The notes: generated from the letters alone by a model not told the origin. Shown: positions 1 to 11,261, counted from the stretch's first letter. The stretch: DNA of 64,000 bases from Albugo candida (GCA_905220665.1 CAJNAR010000169.1:124001-188000); one strand, 5' to 3'. A program made the numbers and translations.

Positions 1-120
1 ATATGTTTCAAGTTTGATTCGATTTCATGGAACGTCGCCTATTTGTGACGCTATCTCCCCTTCTTCCTCAACCATTCTTTCATTTACGGACAAGTACAAA
101 CATTGATTGATTGACCGACC

Positions 121-1044
121 ATGGGCTCCTATCTTACCCTCATCAACAACAGCGAGCTAACGTATGAATGCAAAGTCGGCTATCATGAAGCAGCCTTACA
201 AGGCTCCCTGTACGCTGCCTTTCTTCTCGGCGCGGTGACCGGAGCTACCCGCGTAGTAGGTTGGTTCAAAATGATTTCGCTTGGCGCCTTGATTTTTGGC
301 GTTGGGCTCTCTACTATTCAAGTAACTGCTTTGTACGGACCGAAGAAACAACTGAAATCTATTCGAGCGACAATGGAACAGTTCGATTACTTTTCCGAGT
401 CATCCGTGGCTTCGATAAACATTGAGCTTGGAAAGAAAGGATTCTTCACGATCAAACCACAGGAATCGCATCAATACGGAAAGATGACTCTGGGCTTGCT
501 TCGTCAAGCCACCTGCGTACGAACTGTTTACCTCACCAATGTGACATTAGACATGCAAGTACTTTTGATACGCCCGATATCGAGTGGTCTGCTACCAAAC
601 AGAAATCGTAATTACGATATCAAAGCCGCTATGGATAAGACGGGCACTCAGCACTACATGGTGTATTCTGCCAGGTTCATGGAATATGAAAATAAGACTT
701 TCTCCACGCAACCAGTTTTCCCTAACACTGCGGGTCAACAGCCATTGATAATGCCCATTCAGAACACGCAAGGCACAAGCCCTGGGTCGAATTCATCGGA
801 AACAGCAAATGTTTCGCTTCTGAAAAATTATCAGCCAATTCATTCGGTCTCAACTTATTCCCAAGGAAACGACGGCTCTTCTTCTGACAATGGCACACTA
901 CAAGCAGCAACAAAATCTCAATATGAGCCTGTCCCTTCTTCGAACGTTCCTCGCGCATTTTATACTGGAAACAGCGGAGCCATGTATCCTACAAACGTGA
1001 GCACTTTCCAACCTTTGCCGCAACCCATCCAATCAGTAGCCTAA
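121..1044 (+). CDS. Hypothetical membrane protein, 307 aa
   Basis: This is an uninterrupted ORF from an ATG to a TAA. I do not recognise a family. Residues about 25-45 (rich in Ala, Leu and Gly) and 50-70 are hydrophobic enough to form one or two membrane segments. A hydrophilic stretch follows, then a low-complexity Ser/Thr/Asn/Gln/Pro-rich tail over roughly the last 100 residues with several N-x-S/T sequons. The two-segment N-terminus with a soluble tail suggests an integral membrane protein, but the orientation is unknown. It is isolated: nothing credible precedes it and a repeat-rich gap follows. An upstream exon beyond the window edge cannot be excluded, although a short leader precedes the ATG. 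That the ORF is a gene is fairly likely; the function is unknown. Confidence 0.6.
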   Translation: MGSYLTLINNSELTYECKVGYHEAALQGSLYAAFLLGAVTGATRVVGWFKMISLGALIFGVGLSTIQVTALYGPKKQLKSIRATMEQFDYFSESSVASINIELGKKGFFTIKPQESHQYGKMTLGLLRQATCVRTVYLTNVTLDMQVLLIRPISSGLLPNRNRNYDIKAAMDKTGTQHYMVYSARFMEYENKTFSTQPVFPNTAGQQPLIMPIQNTQGTSPGSNSSETANVSLLKNYQPIHSVSTYSQGNDGSSSDNGTLQAATKSQYEPVPSSNVPRAFYTGNSGAMYPTNVSTFQPLPQPIQSVA

Positions 1045-2808
1045 TGACGCCAGTGAGCAACCGATATCTTTTCTTACAACGCTAGTAATGCGTTGCGAAT
1101 TGATTTCTATAACCCTTGCACAAATATACATCCTCATCTTCCATCATCGTTTATTTATCCTGTGCTCATGACTCATATACTTGACTTCTATCGAAACACA
1201 ATCGCGAATGAGAAGCTGTGCAGATTCATCGGCAGCTTTACTGAGTTCTCTACTCGACGCTCATAGTTACGCGGTATTTCCGGCATTTCCGGCATTTTCG
1301 CACCGCACTACAATGAAGACGCGACCCAGAGTCTCGCTTTGGATCGAATGTTGTCGTCCATCCGAAAATGTTGGCATAGATAATCTCATGAACTTCGTAT
1401 TTCTTGACCAATTTCTATCCCCCTCTTAAGTTCTTTGTACACCATTGATTAAATTTTGTTCTGTTAGTGCGTATGCACGTGCGACTACTCTTTGATCATC
1501 AATATGTTTGATTGATGCGATGTTGACTTGATCAACTGCCATTTGGAATTGACTCACCCCATCGCCAAATAGTTTAACTAGAAAAGCGTGTTCGTGTTCT
1601 CATGTTCCACCGATCCAGAGCACTTGAACTCCGCACGAGTAATGCAGCAGTACCCAGGTTGGGTAATCTGAATTGCGCATGATCGATCACGTGCATTTCA
1701 TTTTGATTGAGAATGAGAGAATAACGTTCGAACCGTTTGTCAAGTAAACCAAGTGTTTATTTAGCGCCCATCGCCAGCTTTAGGATTATGGGAAAAGTTT
1801 GATGTGTATGAGGTCAATCAGTTCGAGCACATTGCATATGCAAAGATAGATCTGATTTTGCTACAGAGAGGAAGACCACCTAGATTTACGGCCATACAAT
1901 TATCATATCAGTCGCGTGAGCGTTGCTCACGTTGTCGTTTGGCTCGAATCCGTCAATAAGAAAGAATCGCTGTGGGCTAATCGAATGAGCGTAGTGGATG
2001 CTTGATCGATGAAAAGCTATGAATGATCCTAATCGAGACTTTTGCAAGTAGGCCAGGGGGCCAGGAGACATACTATCCACGCTATCGATTCCGAATGTTC
2101 GGGAGTGAACCTCTTTGGAAGCACATTGCATTTTGCCATTGTATATGTCATCACGTGTAGTGTCCAAGATCAACGCAGAACAAAACGATGCAAATAGGGT
2201 TGAGTAGAATTATTTGCCATTTTCCTGACAAAGTTTTTTCGACAAAAATATCAAGGTTTACGGTAGAAGCAATACACGAATAAGTTGAGAGCTTGTATAG
2301 TAGCCAGAAGTCTTACAATTTGAATGGGCTGCTACCTTGCTTTGAGACGATGCTGACGATTGCTACCCCAATGTGTATCAGCACCATAGTTCCATGAAAT
2401 GAATTGCTCAAACAGTGACACAATTTCTCCACAAGCACTTTCCGTATCGCACCTGGACGATGTAGAACGCAATGTTCCATTAATTGCAACTTACTGCAGC
2501 AGCAAAGCAACTTAGTTGAGACGAGAGCTAGTGACAATCAAATCAGGGATTTGCGATTTTCACCGTGTCTACTACATCTAAATTTTCCAGTACATCAGCT
2601 TGCTCTTAGCGGTGGTCACAGGTTGGCACGCTTCCAGATGCTTGAGCATACTCAAAGCTCCATTAGACAGCGGATCATATCCTCTGAATATAATTTGCAT
2701 CAGACGGTGTGATGACACTCAAACATCCCTTCTTCCCATTAATTCGTAAGGAAAAGTATTATTGTGAATCGGCTCAAAAGGTTTATATTCACTGCCCATA
2801 TACCTACC
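1045..2808. other. Gene-free stretch
   Basis: I see no credible gene here. The short ORFs on both strands (for example 1181-1429 and, on the minus strand, 1886-2173 and 2313-2537) have no recognisable domain, biased composition or splice partners. The sequence is moderately AT-rich without clear tandem repeats. It lies between the first gene and the degenerate repeat copy A. Confidence 0.5.
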
Positions 2809-2954
2809 TCACGCAGTGAAAAGTGACCACATGAAGCAATTATATTCAATCATGACATAGTGAAGAGACATTCTTGATGATACGAAAAGTCTTGAATAAA
2901 GTCGAGCAGTACTGACTGGGGATTCATGCACACTAAATAAGCGTATTCTGATAC

Positions 2955-4300
2955 GTTGATAATAAGAAATAGGAGCCCGTAAAAACAAAGATTTTATTGT
3001 ATAATTAGAGTTAATACACGGATTGAGCCATTGCACACTCAATTTTGTAGAATGAGTTGTAGTTGTTGGATTTGGTGAAGTGCATAACATGACGGAACCA
3101 GAGGCATAATCATAACAATTTCTCTGACATCTCGCACAAACAATATGACCAAGAATCGATTGCCTGATTCCATATGATGTGTTATATAGTCGGCCATGTA
3201 TGACAAGCAGAAGCATGACAGCACTAGTACACAACAATACGACCAAAGGCCTTATGAGAGAATATACAGATACAACTTTCAGCTGAAACGAGTGTACTGA
3301 TCTAAAACAAATCACTATTGCTACCAAACGCAACCAGAGCCCATGGAACTGCACGAGCATACTTCTAAATAGCCATCTGCAAGGTCGATAAGACATCAGC
3401 AGCATGGATCGTCAGCGATGATGGTTGGAATAATATCAATTCGGATGTCCTGCAGCACCATACAGTACACCTTTACTAATGCATCGTAAGTTCCACTAGA
3501 GTAGAAACACGAAGGAGGACGTACTCTGTTTGCTACATCGACAAGGAAGTTGCAATAAGCAGAATCATCATCGGGTATACATTGACCGGTCCATCCGAAT
3601 GACGATTTGGACAAGTTCGTATTGTCTGGGAAAGCACAAAGTATGCCACGCATGGTACTGTTTATGAGTGTCATCCTATGCAGAAGGGGCTGCGAGGGAG
3701 CGGTTGTGTCGATTCTCTTATATTTCCTTACATTGTGCTAAGCAAAACCCACATTCAGTAGTAAGTCTCAGACTCAGAAAAGGCAAAATTCCCTCATAAA
3801 GCATGTACCCGCTTGTCAATCGACACGGTATGAATGTCATTGGCAAACTCGGCATTTGCCCATAAAGTCGTAGTTCACGGCTTCAATTCCATTCCAGATC
3901 CTTTGAAGCTGACAGGTACACTCTCTAAGCGAAAGAAGAGAGAAGTAAACAGAAGTGTGTCATAATGCATTGTGTCTAAACAGCACATTACAATTATATC
4001 AGCTTCAGTTCAATTATTCCACTGATAGCAATGTCTTCCTTAACAGCCGAACCAATGCGTTCCGAAGCTTTCGATTGTCGTAGGCACGTCCTTCTAGCTT
4101 CTGCTCCAAACCTTTCACACCCTACTTTAAAGCTACACCGTTTTCTCCCAAGAACGTGATGGTGGGTGATGAGCCACCACACAGTTCTGTCTGCTTTGCT
4201 GTGTTGTACTTCAGATCTATCGTAATCGGAATGAATACCGGAGTTCTTGGAGGAAGTTGACAACGACGGATCTTGTACCGGGGTATATAAAATCCATTCC
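2955..4300 (-). repeat. Repeat family copy A, degenerate segmental duplicate
   Basis: Read on the minus strand, this segment matches 26.98-28.50 kb (copy B) in the same order, and its 4,130-3,670 part also matches 63.44-62.98 kb (copy C). From high to low coordinates it holds: one unit ending near 4,155 that encodes a WWLITHH-type motif; a coiled-coil end near 4,110-4,050 (VKGLEQKLEGRAYDN); an intron-like piece ending CTTCTGCATAG near 3,676; an open stretch of 92 codons (3,674-3,396); and a piece equivalent to the 5' end of the HPS3 gene at 2,955-3,030. In the last piece the HPS3 start codon is ATA (2,995-2,997). Frames are broken relative to the other copies, so I read it as a decayed duplicate rather than a working gene. 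Confidence 0.7.
3396..3674 (-). pseudogene. 92-codon open frame inside repeat copy A
   Basis: This is the longest open piece of copy A that still looks like an exon. It lies just after a conserved 3' splice site (CTTCTGCATAG). The copy B equivalent (27,457-27,680) shares the nucleotide pattern and the terminal Pro-Cys-Cys-stop, but needs frame changes and contains a stop. The product is cysteine-containing and matches no family I know. It may be a fragment of a small multi-copy gene. I cannot show that it is expressed, and an in-frame upstream exon with a secretion signal was not found. Confidence 0.35.
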
Positions 4301-4349
4301 ATATCCATGAACGCTTTTTACTGTTGTAGTGTTCATCTCGCATTTGCTG

Positions 4350-4810
4350 CTTCTTCGCCGAACTGCCGATCTTGCTCGAGCAGAAGCTACAATACAATTT
4401 TCCTTCGTCTTAGATACTTTCCAGCTGTGTCTGGCTGATTTGAGGTTGATTCTGCATATTCTATCTTTTCTTCTCCAAGCACGCCATGAAATCCGAAGGT
4501 TGTACTTTCTGTCACGACTTCACTGAATCCTCGCCGAGCTGCCAATTTTGCTCGAACAGATGCGTCGATTCGCCTTCGCCTTCCATCTTCAAGTCACGTT
4601 CCAGCTGCGTATGAGATGAATTTTAGTTGGGCAAAAGTTCGGCGAAGACTAAAGCACAGCTTTCGAAATTTTGAGCCTGTCTGGAGAAGGAACGAAAGAA
4701 CATACAGAATCAAAGAGCTGCCGATTTTTCTCCACGAAGTATTGTAACTATTCTTCGTCGTCACAGACGCTGCAGCTCGATCAAGCTGCGATTCCTTCCC
4801 GCACATAAAA
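4350..4810. repeat. Degenerate inverted repeat with coiled-coil remnants
   Basis: The plus strand at about 4,440-4,530 and the minus strand at about 4,750-4,640 encode related peptides (LILHILSFLLQ versus LILYVLSFLLQ). On the opposite frames the arms carry an ACLEK(K/E)R..(M/I)QNQ coiled-coil motif. The arms are diverged, unlike the perfect inverted repeat in copy B, and stops interrupt every frame. It abuts copy A, so the head-to-head arrangement of the coiled-coil segment appears at two loci of the same family. The remaining 4,811-5,602 holds nothing I can support. Confidence 0.5.
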
Positions 4811-5602
4811 TGCGCTTCGTCGTCCAATCCTCGCAGCGCGACGTCAAAGCGCCGACTCGCAGCATTGTATCGGCTAATTCGATTCTGACGTCAGCCAGGC
4901 ACCGACTAGCTGCTCACTTCTTATTATCAATTAGACGCACTTGCTCGATCTTTTCTGATTTCTTTGTGCTGGACCTGCAGCTGGAGGCTGATACATGACG
5001 TAATTTCGCCGACACGCCTCAGATTCGTTGACATCACTGTACAATCTCTCGTAACTGAACGTTCCATTATTCTTTCAAATGATGACGTAAAAATATATAG
5101 AGATAGGGTGAAAACTGAAAGGATGTCTACACATTTTCAGCTTTGCTAGTCCGTTGGAGGAATCGTGTGATAATTTATGATCTCAACATTAGAAATTCGT
5201 TGGTCAAGCTCATAGACGCCAGCAGAATAGATACAATAGACCACGGCTCTCCTATAGCATAATTTGCAATCGTTACGTCTACCGAAAGTAGACTTTCATG
5301 CCAAGGATCGAGCAGCGTGCATCTCCAACACTTGCTCATGACAGCATCATACCGTAGCATCAAAGGTTATATTTTTGTAAAAGTAGACATATAACTTACA
5401 AAACCAAACGCTTACATTTTATTATACACTTTTCTGACCAAATGATATCACTAATTCAAGAAACATACCCGTCCTCTACTTCGAAAATCTTGTGTTTTAT
5501 TACACCTTTTTTTGGACAGTAATCTTTGTTCTATTTTGTCCAAACCTCCTCAGAATTTCAGAGGCTGCAAAGGAGCCCCTCTGAGCACGACGTACTGCAA
5601 GC

Positions 5603-8600
5603 ATGCACGCCGTCAAAACAGAAGAGAAGCGGCCTTTGCTGAAGCTTTCTTCACGACGTGAGGATTTGTCGCCTTCTGCGCGCAGTGGCTTCTCTGATCG
5701 CTACCCGTCACAACATTCAAACTGCCTGACCTCGCTATTCTTTCTATGGCTCAACCCGTTGATGAAGCTAGGAAGCGAGAAACCACTGGAGCACGATGAT
5801 TTGTTCCAGTTGGATCCTTACAATCGAGCTAATTGTGTGAAGGCTCGATTTGAGCAATTTTGGGAGCGAGAAATCAAAGTTGCAAAGGAAAAAAATTTAA
5901 AAAGCAAGAAAGGAAAATTGTACAAACCTAATCTCGGGTGGGCATTGGGTCGGGCATTTGGAGGTCCATTTCTGGTTGCGGGCTTACTGAAGCTATTGCA
6001 CGATTCGCTCCAGTTCGTTAGTCCCTTGGTGATCAATCGGATTATTGCCTATTTGAACGTTCCTTCTGCTCCCTACTCGGAAGGAATCATGTATGCGGCG
6101 ATTATATTTGTGTGTGGAGTTATTCAGTCATTTGCTTTACGACAGTACTTTTTCTATTGCTACGAGTGTGGGATGCGACTTCGAAGTGCAATTGTGTGCG
6201 CGGTGTACAGCAAATCTCTACGGTTATCTTCTGCGGCACGTCAGAAGCGTACTTCTGGTGAAATTATCAATTTGATGTCGGTCGACGCTCAGCGATTACA
6301 AGAATTGACTCCTTTCTTGCATTCTGTCTGGTACGCATTGTATCAGATCTTTATATCGTGTATACTTCTCTGGAATCAAATCGGTCTCGCCACGTTTGCG
6401 GGTGTTGGTGTCATTCTCATTCTTATACCGATGACAACTGCGATCTCGAAAAGGATGCGTTCACTACAAGTGAGGCTGATGAAAATCAAAGACGAGCGTA
6501 TCAAAATTTGTTATGAAATTCTATCAGGCATCAAAATCATCAAAATGAAAACTTGGGAAGGCCGCTTCACACATCGCGTGATGGACTATCGCCAAAAGGA
6601 ATTGCGATCGCTGAAAAGTTACATCTACACTCAAAGTATCTCCAGCGCTTTATTCAACTTTGTTCCAACGCTTGTCACAACGGTATCGTTTTTCACGTAT
6701 GTGAAGTTGGGCCATGTCCTCGATGTTGCTACAGCATTGACGAGTTTGGCTTTATTCGATATTCTGCGGTTTCCGCTCTTTATGTTACCGAATGTGATCA
6801 ATAATCTCGTTGAAGCAACTGTGAGTACCAAACGTCTGCGTGATTTCCTCATGGAAGAAGAATACGAGGCGGTGGGATCTGGAGATTTGAAGAGTGTGGG
6901 TGTTCGTATACTTGACGCAGATTTGAGCTGGAGTGCTGACAGTGATGCGAATTGTCAAAATGACTCACGAGATACTACCGGTGTATCAAGGAAGACGGAA
7001 GCTCCTGCAATTCTTCGTGGTATCAATCTTGAAGCGAGACCTGGTGATCTAATTGCCATTGTGGGTCACGTCGGTGAAGGAAAATCAACTTTATTGTCTG
7101 GCATACTCGGAGACGCAAAAGTGACCCGAGGATCAATCTCCTTGCGGGGCTCTGTCTGCTATGTCGCTCAGCAGCCATTCATTCAGAATGCAACCATACG
7201 CGATAACATTCTCTTTGGCCAAGAATTTGATGCGAAGAGATACGACGAAGCGCTTCGAGTGAGTTGCTTGAAAAAAGATTTGAAGATTTTTCCTGGTGGC
7301 GATCAAACCGAAATTGGAGAAAAAGGAATCAATCTTAGTGGGGGACAACGTACACGTGTCGCTATTGCGCGTGCGGTATACCATGACGCTGATATCTACA
7401 TCCTCGACGATGTACTGTCAGCCGTTGACAGCCATGTTGCCAGCGAAATATTTGAAGAATGTATCAAGAAGAAACTAGCCGATAAACTGGTGCTTCTAGC
7501 AACTCATTCTCTATCGTTTCTCAGCCAATGTAGCAAGATTATTGTTTTGGGTGATGGATCCATCGCTGAAGAAGGTCAATACAAGCAGCTACTGGCCAAA
7601 CCGAAGAGCTGTCTATCCCATATGATGGAGAGTTATATTGAGACCGACAACCGTGAAGAGGACGCGACCAAGTCCCAAGAAAATGATTGCTGTGCAAAGA
7701 ATTTTGATGAAAAGCACGTTGACGGACTCGAAGATGGTATTATGACTGTCAGTAGCAACGCAAGTCTCCAACGCGAAGCTTCTTTCAGAAGCGATGCAAG
7801 CTCCAGTATTGATAATGAAGTACTGGTGGGCAATGTTAAACTGATGACCGATGAGGAACGTTCCACAGGAGATGTACCCTGGCCGATCTATCGAGAATGG
7901 ATTCTTGCTTTTGGAGGCTTCATGCCTGCGCTTCTCACATTTGTTGGCTATTGTATCGCACAAGGATTCAGCCTTCTTTCGACCGTGTGGATCTCATTTT
8001 GGTCAGAGCATGCAGACTCCACTAATAGCTCGCAAATGTATTTTTTGAACATCTACATGGGAATCAATGGCGTTTTGGCAGTCACTTACTTTTTCCGCAC
8101 ACTTGCATTACTTGCTGGTGGGCTACGAGCGAGTCGTATTCTCTTCAATGCTATTTTTTCGCGCATTTTGCTGGCTCCTGTGAGCTTTTTCGATACGACT
8201 CCACTGGGACGAATTGTGAATCGCTTGTCCAAGGACATTTACACAATCGATGAAGCTATTCCATCAACATGGGGAACACTGCTGAATATCTCTTTATCTG
8301 TCTTGAGCACGATTGGGATCGTTTTGTATGTGACGCCAGCTTTTGTCGTATTCCTGGTTCCTGTCTTGATCGGATATTACAAATCTCAGCGGTATTTTAT
8401 AAAGACATCACGTGAGCTTCAACGACTTGACTCAATTAGTCGTTCTCCAGTGTATGCGATGCTGTCAGAGACGTTGGATGGTTTGGCTACGATACGCGCA
8501 TATCGTGCTGAAAACCGCTTTGCTGTTCGAAACCAGTATCTACTCGATAAGAATCAACGAGCATTCTTTCTCAATTTTTCTGTAAATTGCTGGTTGGCTC

Positions 8601-9658
8601 TTCGATTGGAGTTTGTGGGGACATTAATTGGAACCGGTGCTGCACTGGGAGCTGTGCTCACTCACATTTCAGCCCAATCCTCCTCCGTTCCATTTGTCGC
8701 TACGACTGGTGTGGGCGGTGGAGCTACCTCATCGACATTTGCAGGACTTGTTGGTGTGTCCTTGACGTACGCTTTTAGTGTCACCCAAATTGTCAATTGG
8801 ATGGCTCGGATGGTGAGTCAGCTTCAGACGCAAATGGTTTCGGTAGAGCGTGTCAAAACGTATGCAGAAATCGATACTGAGGCTTCTTTGGAGAGTTCTT
8901 CTGATCGCAAGCCACCATCGTCTTGGCCAAATGCAGGCAAAATCTCATTTGAAAATGTACGAATGCGGTATCGACCCGGCTTGCCTCGCGTGTTGCGTGG
9001 ACTCACATTCACGGTCAACCCACGAGAAAAGATTGGCGTTGTTGGTCGCACTGGAGCTGGCAAATCAAGCCTTATTGTCGCGTTGATGCGCTTGACGGAG
9101 CTTGATGGTGGAAGGATCCTCATTGATGATCGGGATATAAGCACTATTGGACTTCATGATTTGCGTGGGCGTTTGGCAATCATACCTCAAGACCCTGTCC
9201 TCTTCTCGGGATCAGTACGCTTCAATTTGGATCCGTTTGACCAATATTCTGATGACCAACTATGGACATCGATAAAGCGTGTCCATTTGCAGCGTGCAGT
9301 GTCATCTTTGGATGCAGCGGTCGAAGAAAAGGGATGTAATTTCAGTGTCGGCGAGCGTCAGTTGCTCTGCATTGCTCGAGCACTTTTACAACGTTGCAAA
9401 ATCATTCTCATGGATGAAGCCACTGCATCGATCGACAGCGAGACAGATCGTAAGATTCAATTAAGCATCCGCGAAGAGTTTCGAGATTGCACCTGCCTCA
9501 CTGTCGCTCATCGTCTCAACACCATCATGGACACGGACCGAATTCTTGTCTTGGATAAAGGCAAAGTCGCGGAATATGGACCGCCAAACGAGCTACTTGG
9601 ACGTAACAACGGTCTGTTCAAGTCTCTCGTGGACCAATCGCGGCATACAAAGGAGTAG
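5603..9658 (+). CDS. ABC transporter, ABCC (multidrug-resistance protein) type
   Basis: This is a full-length, intronless ABCC half-pair transporter of 1,351 residues, expected to export conjugated organic anions or drugs using ATP. The layout is a short cytoplasmic N-terminus, TMD1 (about 100-410), NBD1, a linker, TMD2 (about 760-1,080) and NBD2. NBD1 has Walker A GHVGEGKST near residue 487, signature LSGGQRTRVAIARA and Walker B IYILDDVLSAVD. NBD2 has Walker A GRTGAGKSS near 1,146, signature FSVGERQLLCIARA and Walker B IILMDEATASID. There is no extra N-terminal TMD0, so it is a short MRP form (ABCC4/5-like). Walker B of NBD1 ends DD where NBD2 has DE, the usual asymmetry of ABCC proteins with one degenerate ATP site. 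It converges on the C9orf85-like gene 125 bp downstream. The substrate cannot be read from the sequence. Confidence 0.95.
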   Translation: MHAVKTEEKRPLLKLSSRREDLSPSARSGFSDRYPSQHSNCLTSLFFLWLNPLMKLGSEKPLEHDDLFQLDPYNRANCVKARFEQFWEREIKVAKEKNLKSKKGKLYKPNLGWALGRAFGGPFLVAGLLKLLHDSLQFVSPLVINRIIAYLNVPSAPYSEGIMYAAIIFVCGVIQSFALRQYFFYCYECGMRLRSAIVCAVYSKSLRLSSAARQKRTSGEIINLMSVDAQRLQELTPFLHSVWYALYQIFISCILLWNQIGLATFAGVGVILILIPMTTAISKRMRSLQVRLMKIKDERIKICYEILSGIKIIKMKTWEGRFTHRVMDYRQKELRSLKSYIYTQSISSALFNFVPTLVTTVSFFTYVKLGHVLDVATALTSLALFDILRFPLFMLPNVINNLVEATVSTKRLRDFLMEEEYEAVGSGDLKSVGVRILDADLSWSADSDANCQNDSRDTTGVSRKTEAPAILRGINLEARPGDLIAIVGHVGEGKSTLLSGILGDAKVTRGSISLRGSVCYVAQQPFIQNATIRDNILFGQEFDAKRYDEALRVSCLKKDLKIFPGGDQTEIGEKGINLSGGQRTRVAIARAVYHDADIYILDDVLSAVDSHVASEIFEECIKKKLADKLVLLATHSLSFLSQCSKIIVLGDGSIAEEGQYKQLLAKPKSCLSHMMESYIETDNREEDATKSQENDCCAKNFDEKHVDGLEDGIMTVSSNASLQREASFRSDASSSIDNEVLVGNVKLMTDEERSTGDVPWPIYREWILAFGGFMPALLTFVGYCIAQGFSLLSTVWISFWSEHADSTNSSQMYFLNIYMGINGVLAVTYFFRTLALLAGGLRASRILFNAIFSRILLAPVSFFDTTPLGRIVNRLSKDIYTIDEAIPSTWGTLLNISLSVLSTIGIVLYVTPAFVVFLVPVLIGYYKSQRYFIKTSRELQRLDSISRSPVYAMLSETLDGLATIRAYRAENRFAVRNQYLLDKNQRAFFLNFSVNCWLALRLEFVGTLIGTGAALGAVLTHISAQSSSVPFVATTGVGGGATSSTFAGLVGVSLTYAFSVTQIVNWMARMVSQLQTQMVSVERVKTYAEIDTEASLESSSDRKPPSSWPNAGKISFENVRMRYRPGLPRVLRGLTFTVNPREKIGVVGRTGAGKSSLIVALMRLTELDGGRILIDDRDISTIGLHDLRGRLAIIPQDPVLFSGSVRFNLDPFDQYSDDQLWTSIKRVHLQRAVSSLDAAVEEKGCNFSVGERQLLCIARALLQRCKIILMDEATASIDSETDRKIQLSIREEFRDCTCLTVAHRLNTIMDTDRILVLDKGKVAEYGPPNELLGRNNGLFKSLVDQSRHTKE

Positions 9659-9783
9659 ACGTGTCTGCCTCACTCTTGCAATCTGTTTTGTAGCGCAACA
9701 ATTGATGTTATGGTTTCAGTCGCACACAAGCGACAGCTGAAACTCCTTGAATACACATTTCTCGTTCTTTCAATTGCTTTATT

Positions 9784-10330
9784 TTATCGCTCGATTATCA
9801 TCTCATCATCCAATTCTGGCTCTAGCTGAGATGCATTCGTCTCCTGTATGTGCTCACTGGTCCTAAAAACCAATTTCAGTATCCGACATGCAGTACGGTA
9901 GTAAATAATCACGTACTCTGGCGGATCTTCTTGCTTCTGACAGCATTTCGCGCAAATTTGACGCGCCTGAGCACAAAAGGTTGAGCTTGAGCGAGTATCA
10001 ATTTATGCATTACTTACTGTGGCACAGGAGTCACACGCTTGATGATATGCTGCCAAAACGTTCCTTTGATGACAAAAACAGCTGAAATGCGATAAGACAA
10101 ACATTCTGCATAAAAAACATCTCCACGTACCATGAGCTTGGCTGTGTCAATGGTTTATATTTGCGGTATTTCTTGCGCCATACAATTTGGTCGTGACAAC
10201 GAGGACACAATCCAAGAATTGGAGTGGAAAGAATCTTCTCTGTCTTCTTAGACTTGGGATTATGACGAAATGCAACTTTATTCTGATGTTTTGGACCTTT
10301 CCTTTTGTTATCGCCGCGCCGTGTGCTCAT
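9784..10330 (-). CDS. C9orf85-like protein (DUF2039), three exons
   Basis: The exons are 10,131-10,330, 10,018-10,081 and 9,784-9,966, all with GT-AG introns and matching phase, giving 148 residues. The N-terminus is basic (KRKGPKHQNKVAF), followed by GLCPRCHDQIVWRKKYRKYK and, after the splice, C-x2-C pairs (CCFCHQ, CDSCA, CAKCCQ). This order of KHQN motif, CxxC, KYxKYKPL and two more cysteine pairs is what I know from the eukaryotic C9orf85/DUF2039 family, a small zinc-binding protein without an assigned reaction. The start is the ATG at 10,330; the frame is open a few codons further upstream but offers no earlier ATG. The C-terminus is acidic. The family call is good; the function is unknown. 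Confidence 0.85.
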
Positions 10331-10453
10331 TTGCTCCAATCACTGTACATCTATGAAGCAGTCTGCCGCGTGAACCGGTTTAAGGGAGTGTAGGTAATAA
10401 AGTATAAGAAAGTATGCAGTATACAGCGTCTAATTGATGAATTAGATGTGTCG

Positions 10454-11261
10454 TCAAGCGTTCCATTCCCCATGGATTTCATCTACGACAGCTCTTTCCA
10501 TTATGAATTTTCCTTCTTTGTATCGTTGCGATGGTTCCCTGGCTTTCAGCTACAACATGCAATGAGGAGTTATTCATAGTAAGCATGTTTTTACTTACAT
10601 ATTTCCAGCCAAGTAGTGCACTGCAGCAGCTACAATGGACGTCACAGATGGTATGCAGTCCAGTCATCAAGTATCGATTTCGTGATGAGCCCATACAGAA
10701 ATTGTACATATTGTTCATAAGGAATGCCTTTCCAGTTTGACCAAAGAAGGTTTTGGAGATGACATCGTCTTGATCCGCCACGATAGAACCACACATCGCA
10801 CAGCGAAATGGTCTCATACACTCCACAAGATGCAATTCTGCATGGATGTGACGGATGTGCGGGGGTGATGAAGAGTAAAGTTGTTGACTGTTCTTCTGAT
10901 TCGCATCAGAGTCTATCTGATTCGCATCATCGTCATCTTCGCTGCTTCCTCCTGAAAAATAATCGTCACCTTGGAAGTAGCCGTCTCGACAAGGTTGTAT
11001 TTCCCGAGTGAGATTTTCGTTCTCATTGAAACCGCTCTCTTCGACTTGATTGTCACGAATTGAAAGCTCCGTTGTCGAGATCTTTTCTTCTCCGCTTCTT
11101 CCTACGAAAGTTGATGATCTGCCAATATTCTGCTTGTGATTGCAGTGTCTGTCGGATTCAAATGCTTTGAATCGACGCTCCATACAACTCTGGTTCCTAA
11201 AGCAGTCATTCTTGCACTCAATTTGCTTACCTCCTTGTCGAATAATTATAAGCGGTGCCAT
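10454..11261 (-). CDS. Yippee-domain (YPEL-like) protein with N-terminal extension
   Basis: Two exons (10,599-11,261 and 10,454-10,549) are joined by a 49-bp GT-AG intron and give 252 residues. The second half is a Yippee domain: a C-x2-C pair (FRCAMCG), DDVISKTFFGQTGKAFL, MTGLHTICDVHCSCC with the second cysteine pair, LLGWKY, and after the splice YKEGKFIMERA. The four cysteines are all present, so the zinc fold should form. The first 130 or so residues are not part of the family core and include an acidic stretch (SSEDDDDANQ). Ordinary YPEL proteins are about 120 residues, so this one is extended. YPEL proteins are linked to centrosome and division control in animals. It is divergent from CDT1, with 171 bp between the starts. 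Confidence 0.88.

Noticed and set aside
2809..3405. 198-codon minus-strand frame as an effector gene, with CxxC patterns near its middle
   Set aside because: It spans copy A sequence and ends in the dead HPS3 5' fragment. The cysteine spacing does not fit the CHxC or CCG effector motifs I know, and no signal peptide is convincing.
2955..4300. Copies A-C as a known transposon or integrated virus
   Set aside because: I see no transposase, integrase, reverse transcriptase or capsid motifs and no terminal repeats. The coding remnants are coiled-coil only.
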